DNA of 64,000 bases from NCBI RefSeq assembly GCF_000336615.1, contig NZ_AOLW01000035.1:280670-344669 (forward strand). The letters are read 5' to 3'. The stretch is from Haloarcula amylolytica JCM 13557 (GTDB lineage Archaea; Halobacteriota; Halobacteria; Halobacteriales; Haloarculaceae). Shown here piece by piece: positions 18,740-26,312 of the stretch. Under the pieces are notes generated by a model. It had not been told where the DNA came from. It worked only from the letters and a program-made list of their open reading frames with translations, and made no database searches. How positions within the stretch are numbered: position 1 is the stretch's first letter; each line of letters starts with the position of its first letter. A program made the position numbers and the translations under genes.

Positions 18740-19990
18740 ATGACGACTGACTGTGTCATCGTCTCTCAGCGGTATCCCCCGGAAAAGGGAGGCAATGCCT
18801 CCAGAATTCACGACACAGCTGTTAATCTTGATGACGACTTCGACGTGACAGTCCTGGCGCCGTCCCTCTGTTACCCACCGGGAAACTTCGAACGGACTTG
18901 GAAGCGTAAGCAGATAGAATGCGATAAGGGAGTCGTCGTCCACCGACTGTGGACGTGGCAGCCACAGCGAGAGAACCCCTCTCTGCTCCGGCGGCTCCCT
19001 TACTACCTCATATTCGCAGTCCATGCGGCACTCTGGTTAGTCATGAATTTCCGGCAGTACGACGTTGTCATGACATCTACGCCACCGATCACTACTGGGT
19101 TCCCCGGACTCGTGGCTGCTGCCATCGGGAACCCCTGGGTAATCGATGTCCGCGATCTGTGGATTGAGAACTCGATCGCCCTTGGATACATTACAGCAGA
19201 CAGTCCACTGGTAAAAGCCGGTCGCACGTTCCAGCGTCTTGCGTTACGCTCCGCTGATCGCATCACGGTAACGACTGAGACGCTCGGAGATGCAGTCGCT
19301 GACACGTACGGCAACGATCTCCGGGATCGGATCCGAGTCATCCCAAACGGTGTAGACACCGACCGGTTCTCGTCAGTTTCGACCGCTGAAGAAAACGACT
19401 CGCGAATCGTATACACCGGGAATATCGGGAGTGCACAGGCACTCGAACCGTGTATCCGGGCAATGCAACACGTCTCAAGTGACGATGCCGTACTCCAGTT
19501 GGTCGGTGACGGGGATGAGGTGTCTCGGCTCAAGGGTGTAGTGGAGCGACTCGATCTTGAAGACCGCGTGGAGTTTGTCGGATTGGTGGACCGTAAACGA
19601 ATCCCGGAGATCCTTGACAGCGCAACTGTCGGATTGGCCCCGATAAAAGACAGTCCAGAGCTGGACTACGCGATACCCACGAAGCTCTACGAGTACATGG
19701 CGTGCTCGCTACCCGTCGTGGTTACTGGGAGGGGGGAAATCAAGCGGTTCGCGACGGATACAGACGCAGGTGTCCACACAGAACCCGATCCCGAGAGTAT
19801 TGCGGCAGCGATTGACACCCTCCTCGAAAACCCCGATCAGCGGGTGGCGATGGGTCGAGACGGACACCGAGTCGTTTCCGAAGAGTATGACCGGCAGGCC
19901 ATCGCGGGCCGACTGGGTGAGGTGTTCCGGACGGTGACAACGTGCGAACAGCAAGAATTGTACACGGCCCCAAGTACTGACGATGACTGA
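18740..19990 (+). CDS. Family 4 glycosyltransferase (GT-B, WbuB-like)
   Basis: A 416-residue GT4 enzyme. The N-terminal motif SQRYPPEKGGNASRIHD is typical of the WbuB and fucosaminyltransferase-like subgroup, followed by a membrane-associated hydrophobic patch near 88-105 and VIDVRDLWIENSIALG near 134-149. The C-domain shows VYTGNIGSAQALEP near 224, LVGDGDE, then a donor site ending LYEYMACSLPVVVTGRGE. Such enzymes use UDP-sugars on undecaprenyl- or dolichol-linked acceptors. The stop overlaps the next start by 8 bases, so it is in an operon with the heparinase-like gene. Confidence 0.92.
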   Translation: MTTDCVIVSQRYPPEKGGNASRIHDTAVNLDDDFDVTVLAPSLCYPPGNFERTWKRKQIECDKGVVVHRLWTWQPQRENPSLLRRLPYYLIFAVHAALWLVMNFRQYDVVMTSTPPITTGFPGLVAAAIGNPWVIDVRDLWIENSIALGYITADSPLVKAGRTFQRLALRSADRITVTTETLGDAVADTYGNDLRDRIRVIPNGVDTDRFSSVSTAEENDSRIVYTGNIGSAQALEPCIRAMQHVSSDDAVLQLVGDGDEVSRLKGVVERLDLEDRVEFVGLVDRKRIPEILDSATVGLAPIKDSPELDYAIPTKLYEYMACSLPVVVTGRGEIKRFATDTDAGVHTEPDPESIAAAIDTLLENPDQRVAMGRDGHRVVSEEYDRQAIAGRLGEVFRTVTTCEQQELYTAPSTDDD

Positions 19991-21866
19991 GTCCCTGCAG
20001 ACGCTTCCGAAAGCGGTCAGGTTGTACGGACACACACTCACACAGTTGGAGCCTGCTCAGCTACTCGGAATGGCTGAGCGAACGACTCGGAACTCCGTCC
20101 TCACGCGACTCCCGCTCGACTTCGACGGGCGATACGACGCCGCGATTCCCCGAGCCCTCTCAGTGGCGACCAGTCCGGTCGAAACGGACCTCGACCTGCT
20201 TCGGGGTGAACTTTCAAAGTCGACCGTCCGGATGTTCCAGCAACGGAGTCGCCAGGCGGCCGACGGCAACCTGACGTTCCTCAACAGGAGGATACAGTTT
20301 CGGTCGCCAGACCAGCCTAACTGGTTCGACGACCGGTTTGACGACTATCCGTTGCTCTGGCCGCTGAAACTATACGCGTTCGAACCTCTCCGCTGGGCGA
20401 CGCTGGGGTTCAAAGACCCACAGGCGGCCCCCGACAGGGTTGTCGAGGTGTTCGACCAGTGGGTGCGGGACTGGGCCGATAGTATCGAAATCGGTCAGCC
20501 GGGCTACCTTCGAAATGCGTGGACGCCGTGGGCAGTATCCCTCCGTATTCAAACTCTCGTTCGATACCTCGCGTGGCGAACTGGGGGCACCCAGGAAGGC
20601 GTTCCAGCGAGACTTATTGAGGTGCTTGCTCGAGAGATATATCGGAACTCGCTCTTCCTCACGAACCACATTGAGGGTGATGTCGGCGGCAATCACCTCG
20701 TCGAGAACGGGCTTGCACTGCTCATGGCCGGACTCACCTTCTCAGAGGATAATAATTCATGGGTTTCAAAGGGAATCTCTATTCTCGGCCGTACAGGGGC
20801 TAAACAGTTTCTCTCCGACGGGGGGCACTACGAGCGGTCGCCGATGTATCATGCAATCGTTACAACGCGATACGTGACAGCGTGCTCCGTACTGACCGCC
20901 AGTGATCGCACGGTCCCCAACTGGCTGGCAGCGATGACAAGGCAGGCTGTAGCGTATCTGCGATACCTCTGTCCCCCAGACGAGCGGCTCCCGCTGTGTA
21001 ACGACGCCGTGTTCGGTCAGGCGCTTCCGCTTGCCGACTGTTTGGAGTACGCTGCTGCCGCCGGGTTCGGTTCCGATGACCGTCCCGCTCCGGCTCACAG
21101 TCCAGCGAGCGGGGAGTCAGGGTACTACTGGCTCGATACGAACCATGGACGTCTGTTAGTGGACGGCGGCCCCGTCGGACCCCCGCATTTACCCGGTCAC
21201 TCACATAACGATATGCTGAGTGTCTTGCTCTGGGTCGATGGACACCGTGTGCTTACTGATACGGGTGTGTATGATTATGCCAGCGACGAACGGCGACAGT
21301 ACGTCAGAAGTGTTGCTGGACACAATACGGTTCAGGTCGGCGATACGGAGCCGATAGAGATCGGTGGAAAGTATCTGATGGGGGCGCGAACGGAACCGAC
21401 GGTACGCTACGAGGAGACAGAACCGGCGGTTTTCGACGGATGCTACGAGACAGCGTCTGATGCACCAGCGTCGTATCGACACAACAGGACAATCGTTGCG
21501 GCGGACGGCTGGTGGCTTGTTCGCGATATGCTCAGTGGACCCGACACTGAGACAGAGCCGAGCATCTCCCGCCTCCACTTCCACCCGGACATTGCCGTCA
21601 CAGTCGACGAGTCTGGACCAATACGTGCGTCCCACCGGGCAGCCACCGACGATGACCCGCCCTTGCTGAGTGTCTACCCGCTGGGTACCAGCGACGTTCG
21701 CACCACTACAACCCAATACTTCCCCGAGTTTGGCGTCGCCCAGGAGCGACAGACAGTGGAACTACGGTCCGGTCCCGAATCAGGGACAACAGCTTTCGGG
21801 TATCTTCTCGCCCCGGGAGCCAGCGGTGGCGATATATCTGGCTCCTCGGGCGATGGTGAGGAATAA
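19983..21866 (+). CDS. Heparinase II/III family protein (alginate lyase fold)
   Basis: A 627-residue protein with the two-part layout of the family. An alpha/alpha toroid (about 60-350) contains NHIEGDVGGNHLVENGLALL and SDGGHYERSPMYH. A beta-sandwich follows, with GHSHNDMLSVLLWVDGHRVLTDTGVYDY near 402-429 and VAGHNTVQV near 441-449. Conserved Asn, His and Tyr of the active site are visible in these motifs. The family cleaves uronic-acid-containing glycans by beta-elimination. No signal peptide is seen, so it may work in the cytoplasm or be exported by an unknown path. Translation is probably coupled to the GT4 gene through the 8-base overlap. Its presence beside UDP-ManNAcA genes suggests glycan editing or turnover. 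Confidence 0.88.
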   Translation: MTESLQTLPKAVRLYGHTLTQLEPAQLLGMAERTTRNSVLTRLPLDFDGRYDAAIPRALSVATSPVETDLDLLRGELSKSTVRMFQQRSRQAADGNLTFLNRRIQFRSPDQPNWFDDRFDDYPLLWPLKLYAFEPLRWATLGFKDPQAAPDRVVEVFDQWVRDWADSIEIGQPGYLRNAWTPWAVSLRIQTLVRYLAWRTGGTQEGVPARLIEVLAREIYRNSLFLTNHIEGDVGGNHLVENGLALLMAGLTFSEDNNSWVSKGISILGRTGAKQFLSDGGHYERSPMYHAIVTTRYVTACSVLTASDRTVPNWLAAMTRQAVAYLRYLCPPDERLPLCNDAVFGQALPLADCLEYAAAAGFGSDDRPAPAHSPASGESGYYWLDTNHGRLLVDGGPVGPPHLPGHSHNDMLSVLLWVDGHRVLTDTGVYDYASDERRQYVRSVAGHNTVQVGDTEPIEIGGKYLMGARTEPTVRYEETEPAVFDGCYETASDAPASYRHNRTIVAADGWWLVRDMLSGPDTETEPSISRLHFHPDIAVTVDESGPIRASHRAATDDDPPLLSVYPLGTSDVRTTTTQYFPEFGVAQERQTVELRSGPESGTTAFGYLLAPGASGGDISGSSGDGEE

Positions 21867-22047
21867 CCGCCAGCGAGCTACGACCGCTAGCCCTCTGATA
21901 CAGTCGATTTCGGTCACTTCAGAGTATGTATAATCCTGAACTCGAAACTGGACCACCCGCTTTCCATTTGGTTTCGTGGCTAAGGGAATGATTCAATCGT
22001 AGGGGGTGGGCGAGAAGTCGCCTGCGTCGGAGCGATCTAACTCCGTA

Positions 22048-22479
22048 TCAACTAAGCAGACGCTTCAGTCGGGCCACGAGGCTCTTCGAACGGTCACCGC
22101 CACGGCGGCGCTGCTGATCAGACCCAGTATCTGCGGACTCGGACCGCTCTTCGCTCCCAGTGGCCAGCGCGTCGCCGTCGGCGGCCTCGATGGCATCGGC
22201 GATCATCCCCTCGGCGTCGTTGACGGCGTCCTTGACGGTGCCGTCGATTAGCGGGACGCTACTGAATCGATCCTGACTGACCGACGTGTCTGCGGCGATG
22301 ATGGCGGCGTCGGCGGCTTCGATGTCAGCGTCGGAGAGTTCGTTCTCCGCGCCCATCGCGCCCTGGACTTCGACCTTGATATCGTGATCGTGTTCTTCCG
22401 CTGTCTGTTCGAGATTCTCGGCTGCCATCTGACTGTGTGCGATACCAGTCGGACAGGAGGTGACTGCGACGAGTTTCAT
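22048..22479 (-). CDS. ptfB: PTS fructose-type EIIB component
   Basis: A 143-residue protein. TSCPTGIAHSQMAAENL at residues 7-23 is the EIIB-fructose signature with the phosphorylated Cys9. About 100 residues form the domain, and a hydrophilic Arg/Lys tail follows. It accepts phosphate from EIIA and passes it to fructose as EIIC imports it, giving fructose 1-phosphate. It is the last gene of the five-gene operon; its start overlaps the ptsI stop by 4 bases. Confidence 0.93.
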   Translation of the reverse strand: MKLVAVTSCPTGIAHSQMAAENLEQTAEEHDHDIKVEVQGAMGAENELSDADIEAADAAIIAADTSVSQDRFSSVPLIDGTVKDAVNDAEGMIADAIEAADGDALATGSEERSESADTGSDQQRRRGGDRSKSLVARLKRLLS

Positions 22480-24161
22480 GTGTCTACTGTGGTGTGGACT
22501 TCGCTTCGCGTTGCGGCGAGTCGGGCGCGGTCCCCGCGCTCGCTCGCGGCACTGTACTCGGTTTCGCTGACAGCCGTCTTGACCTCCGGAATCGTCACGG
22601 CGCTCATGCTGAGTTCGTCGAGGCCGAGACCGACGAGTAGTTCCGTCAGAGCGGGGTCGCCGGCCATCTCACCGCACATCCCGACCCAGGCGTCTTCGGC
22701 GTGGGCTGCGGTAACTGTCCGATGGATCGCGCGCAGGACGCCCGGATGCGTCGGGTCGTGCAGGTCATCGACGCGCTCGTTCTCCCGGTCGGCGGCCATC
22801 ACGTACTGCGTGAGGTCGTTCGTCCCGATAGAGAGGAAATCCACTCGCGCGGCGAGTTCGTCCGCCATGAAGGCGGCGCTCGGTGTTTCAACCATAACGC
22901 CGACTTCGGGATCAACGGCGTCAGCGTCGCGGCCTTCAACATCGACCGCCGCTGCGTCCAGCGTGTCCAGTGCAGCATCGAGTTCCTCGACAGTGGCGAC
23001 CAGCGGGAACATGATGGCAAGATCTCCAGCCCCATCCGCTCCAGCGCGCAGGAGCGCACGGAGTTGTGTGGCGAACAGGTCCGAATCGGGGGCGAGCGAG
23101 CGTCGTATCCCTCGCTCTCCAAGGAACGGGTTTTCTTCTTCTGGCAGGTCCAGATACGAGATGCGCTTGTCGCCCCCGATATCCAGCGTCCGGACGACGA
23201 CGCGCCCGTCCGGGAACGTATCGAGCGCCTCGCGGACGGCCTCGTACTGTTCATCCTCCGACGGCGGCGTCTCCCGGTCGAGAAAGAGGAACTCGGTCCG
23301 GTAGAGGCCGACGCCGTCAGCTCCCCGTTCTGCTGCGGGGTCCAGTTCCGCCGGCTGGCCGATATTTGCCGCCACTTCGACGTGTCGCCCATCGGTTGTC
23401 TCGACGGACTCATCGACGACAGCAGCTCCCGAGTCGCTTGCTGCGGCCGCTCGCTCGGTGTCGTCGGGGCTGACTACCACCTCGCCGCTGTCGCCGTCGA
23501 TCACGACCTCTTCCTCCCCCTCGACGGATTCGAGAGCGTCGCCGACACCGACGACGGCCGGCAGGGCCAGCGAGCGGGCGAAAATAGCCGCGTGGGACGT
23601 TCGTCCACCAGTGACCGTGGCAAACCCAGCGACGCGTTCCGGGTCAAGTTGCGCCGTGTCGCTGGGGGTCAGCCGCTCGGCGAGGACGACGCTTCCCTCT
23701 GGTAGGTCACCGAGATCGACCCGTTCGCCGTCGGTCAGCAGACGGAGGAGTCGGTCGCGAACGTCGCGGAGGTCGTCCGCGCGCTCGGCCATTCGACCGT
23801 CCATGCCCTCGAACTGCTCGATATGCTCGCCGAACGCGGCGTCGACGGCGTTTGGCGCAGGAAGCCCCTCGCCGACCATCGTCTCGACGCTGTCCTCGAT
23901 AGTCGGGTCTTCGAGGAACTGGATGTGCGCGTCGAACACCGCGGCCTCGTCTTCGCCGACGCGTTCGGCGGTCGCCTCGCGCTCGGACTCCAGTTCGGTG
24001 CGGGCGGTGTCGACGGCGTCAGCGAACCGCTCGATTTCAGTCTCGGGATCGACTTCCACGCCGTCCGGGTCCAGGAGCGAGATGTCTCGGCCGTACCAGA
24101 CAACCGACCCGACGCCGGAGCGCGGCGTCGCACCGGTACCGTGAAGCGTGCGTTCAGCCAT
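22476..24161 (-). CDS. ptsI: Phosphoenolpyruvate-protein phosphotransferase (PTS enzyme I)
   Basis: A 561-residue enzyme I, near the normal length. The active histidine is His190 in GGRTSHAAIFARSL. The PEP-binding half carries GLYRTEFLFLDR near 285, the signature VDFLSIGTNDLTQYVMAADR near 440, and the catalytic Cys in WVGMCGEMAGDP near 502. It takes phosphate from PEP and gives it to HPr in the cytoplasm. It overlaps ptsH by 8 bases and ptfB by 4 bases, so expression is operonic. The set of five genes is the same as the fructose PTS described for Haloferax volcanii. Confidence 0.96.
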   Translation of the reverse strand: MAERTLHGTGATPRSGVGSVVWYGRDISLLDPDGVEVDPETEIERFADAVDTARTELESEREATAERVGEDEAAVFDAHIQFLEDPTIEDSVETMVGEGLPAPNAVDAAFGEHIEQFEGMDGRMAERADDLRDVRDRLLRLLTDGERVDLGDLPEGSVVLAERLTPSDTAQLDPERVAGFATVTGGRTSHAAIFARSLALPAVVGVGDALESVEGEEEVVIDGDSGEVVVSPDDTERAAAASDSGAAVVDESVETTDGRHVEVAANIGQPAELDPAAERGADGVGLYRTEFLFLDRETPPSEDEQYEAVREALDTFPDGRVVVRTLDIGGDKRISYLDLPEEENPFLGERGIRRSLAPDSDLFATQLRALLRAGADGAGDLAIMFPLVATVEELDAALDTLDAAAVDVEGRDADAVDPEVGVMVETPSAAFMADELAARVDFLSIGTNDLTQYVMAADRENERVDDLHDPTHPGVLRAIHRTVTAAHAEDAWVGMCGEMAGDPALTELLVGLGLDELSMSAVTIPEVKTAVSETEYSAASERGDRARLAATRSEVHTTVDT

Positions 24162-24441
24162 CGTCAGTGTCCAGTTCCGCCTCTGGCGTTGTCAGTATCC
24201 GCTCCAGTTCGTCGAGCACTGCTTCTGCATCCGGTCCGTCGGCGACCAGTTTGATGTCGTCGTCCTGTCCGACGCCGAGGCTGGTGACGGCGATCATACT
24301 CGCCGCTTGGACGAGGTCACCGTCCGGACGACCGGCCGAGACTTCGGCCTCGTGGTCGTTGACGGCCTGGACGAACGCCGACGCCGGCCGCGCGTGCAGG
24401 CCCGCCTCCGGGACAATCGTCACAGTGCGTTCGACCGTCAT
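24154..24441 (-). CDS. ptsH1: PTS phosphocarrier HPr
   Basis: A 95-residue HPr. The phosphorylated histidine is His16 in EAGLHARPAS; the following PDGDLVQAASMIAVTSLGVG is the usual second conserved stretch, though the Ser46-type regulatory site is not clear. It relays phosphate from enzyme I to EIIA. It overlaps ptfA by 4 bases (ATGA). A short acidic tail is a haloarchaeal trait. Confidence 0.94.
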   Translation of the reverse strand: MTVERTVTIVPEAGLHARPASAFVQAVNDHEAEVSAGRPDGDLVQAASMIAVTSLGVGQDDDIKLVADGPDAEAVLDELERILTTPEAELDTDDG

Positions 24442-24923
24442 GCGATTGCCTCCCGGAGCGCGTCCTGAACAGTCGCCTCGTCCTCTGCTTCGTGGAGTCG
24501 GTCCCGAACGTCGTCGTGCATCAGGGTTCGCGAGAGGGAGCTGAGGATGTTGAGATGCTTCTCGCCGCCGGCCTCCGGGACGAGAATCATGAAGATGAGC
24601 GTCGCCGGCTCGCCGTCCATCGAGCCGAAGTCGACGCCTTCCTCGGAGCGGGCAAACGCCAGTGACGGGCGGTTCACAGCGTCAGTCTTCGCGTGTGGAA
24701 TCCCGATCCCCATGCCGACGCCCGTAGTGGTCTCCGATTCGCGTTCCAGCAGCGCGTCGAGTGCGCGGTCGCGGTCCTCGACCTTGCCGCCGTCGACTAG
24801 TAGGTCGAGCAAGAACTCGATACACGCTTCCTTCTCGGCTGGTGGCTCGGACAGCGAGATGTGGCTGGCCGGAATCAGTTCTTCGATATCGTCCGCTGCG
24901 ATTGCGTCTGTCATTGTAGTCAC
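24438..24923 (-). CDS. ptfA: PTS fructose-type EIIA component
   Basis: A 161-residue EIIA domain of the fructose/mannitol group. The phosphorylated residue is His77 in GVGMGIGIPHAKTDAV, followed by VDFGSMDGEPATLIFMILVPE. It moves phosphate from HPr to EIIB. Five bases separate its start from the stop of ptfC, so it is the second gene of the operon. It stands as a separate protein rather than fused to EIIBC as in many bacteria. Confidence 0.94.
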   Translation of the reverse strand: MTTMTDAIAADDIEELIPASHISLSEPPAEKEACIEFLLDLLVDGGKVEDRDRALDALLERESETTTGVGMGIGIPHAKTDAVNRPSLAFARSEEGVDFGSMDGEPATLIFMILVPEAGGEKHLNILSSLSRTLMHDDVRDRLHEAEDEATVQDALREAIA

Positions 24924-24928
24924 AGTAG

Positions 24929-26080
24929 TTAGTCGTCCGTCGGTTGCGTGGTGCTCGTCTCCACCCCAGCGTCGATACGATCTTCGAAGTCCGGTTTGAT
25001 CACTGTCGCGACGACGGCCGTCACGAGTGATCCCAGCAGGATGCTGCCCAGGAATGCGAGTGGCTGGTTCGACAGCAGGACCACGAAGATACCGCCGTGG
25101 GGGGCGGGCATCGTGACGCCGAGGGCCATCGAGGTCGCACCGCCGACAGCGCTACCGGCCACGATAGCCGGGATGACGCGCAGCGGGTCCGCGGCCGCGT
25201 ACGGAATCGCACCCTCGGTGATGAACGACAGGCCGAGCACGACACCGCTTTTTCCGTTTTCGTACATCTCCGCCGCGTACTTGTGCGGCGCAATGAAGTT
25301 CGAGAGCGCAAGCCCGATCGGCGGAACCATCCCGCCGATCATCACCGCGGCCATCGGTGCGTAGATTTCCTCGGTGATGAGCCCGGTTGCGAACACGTAG
25401 GCGACCTTGTTGACCGGGCCACCCATGTCGAAGGCCATCATTCCACCGAGGATGAGGCCGACGACGATAGCCTGACCTCCCTGCATCGACTGCAGGAAGG
25501 AAGTCAGACCCTCGTTAGCGAGTGCGACGGGGACGCCCAGCACGAACAGCATGATGGGCGTCAGAACCGCCATCGTCGCGACAGGGATCAGCAGTACCGG
25601 CATCATCGGCTGGATGAACTCCGGGACGTCGAGGTTCTTGAAGAAACGCGCGACGTACCCGGCCAGCAGCCCAGCGACGATTGCGCCGAGATAGCCGGCA
25701 CCGGCCTCACCGCCGGAGATACCGATTACTGTCGCCGCTTCGGCGACGACGTTCCCTTGCTGGAGAATGTATGCCAGCAGGAATCCCGGGGCGAGTCCCG
25801 GACGGTCGGCGATGGCATACGCGATGTATCCGCCGAGAATCGGAACCATAATCGTCAGCCCGGCGGTACCGACCTGTGCCAGGAACCAGCCTGCCGAGCC
25901 GGTGTTCTCGAACACTGTCTGTGTGTCCCCTATCGCGTACGCGACGGCGAGGAAGATACCCCCGATAGTCACGAAGGGGATCATGAACGATACGCCCGTC
26001 ATCAGGTCCTCCTTGACGGAGGTTACGTGAGCGCGAAGCGCACTCTCGGCCCGGTCTTGATCTGTCATGGTCAACGACAT
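24929..26080 (-). CDS. ptfC: PTS fructose-type EIIC permease
   Basis: A 383-residue membrane permease with about nine to ten hydrophobic helices. Family features include GVSFMIPFVTIGGIFLAVAYA near residues 29-49, the loop GNVVAEAATVIGISGGEAGAGYLGAIVAG, and the substrate-site region FITEGAIPYAAADPLRVIPA near 287-306. It imports fructose with phosphorylation by EIIB. A TATA box at 26102-26110 about 26 bases upstream fits translation from ATG 26080 on a leaderless message; an internal ATG at 26068 is the alternative. It is the first gene of the operon. Confidence 0.95.
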   Translation of the reverse strand: MSLTMTDQDRAESALRAHVTSVKEDLMTGVSFMIPFVTIGGIFLAVAYAIGDTQTVFENTGSAGWFLAQVGTAGLTIMVPILGGYIAYAIADRPGLAPGFLLAYILQQGNVVAEAATVIGISGGEAGAGYLGAIVAGLLAGYVARFFKNLDVPEFIQPMMPVLLIPVATMAVLTPIMLFVLGVPVALANEGLTSFLQSMQGGQAIVVGLILGGMMAFDMGGPVNKVAYVFATGLITEEIYAPMAAVMIGGMVPPIGLALSNFIAPHKYAAEMYENGKSGVVLGLSFITEGAIPYAAADPLRVIPAIVAGSAVGGATSMALGVTMPAPHGGIFVVLLSNQPLAFLGSILLGSLVTAVVATVIKPDFEDRIDAGVETSTTQPTDD

Positions 26081-26101
26081 CGACAGCTACGCCCATTGTG
26101 T

Positions 26102-26110
26102 GATATAAAG
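26102..26110 (-). promoter_or_regulatory. TATA box of the fructose PTS operon
   Basis: On the reverse strand the sequence reads CTTTATATC, centred about 26 bases before ATG 26080. It faces the separate promoter at 26282-26290 in a 232-base divergent region that is a good place for a sugar-responsive regulator to bind. Confidence 0.65.
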
Positions 26111-26281
26111 GTACACGTTTGAGAGTGTTATTTACCGAAATTGTTTGCTATATGTATTTAGGCGATTGTTTCTGCACGGAACTAGGTCCGCGAATCCGTT
26201 GGAATAACAGACATATGCTTGTTAGCCGCATGCAACTATTGGGATAGAAAACGGAATGTGTGGTGCCACACGCGCCATAGT

Positions 26282-26290
26282 GCTTATATC
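26282..26290 (+). promoter_or_regulatory. TATA box of the SMC-related gene
   Basis: GCTTATATC lies about 27 bases before ATG 26313, indicating a leaderless transcript and settling the start. Confidence 0.6.
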
Positions 26291-26312
26291 CGTCACTCGC
26301 ACACACCGAAAT

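Noticed and set aside
25097..26122. 341-codon forward frame across ptfC
   Set aside because: Antisense to a membrane permease with clear family motifs; His/Arg-rich and without domains.
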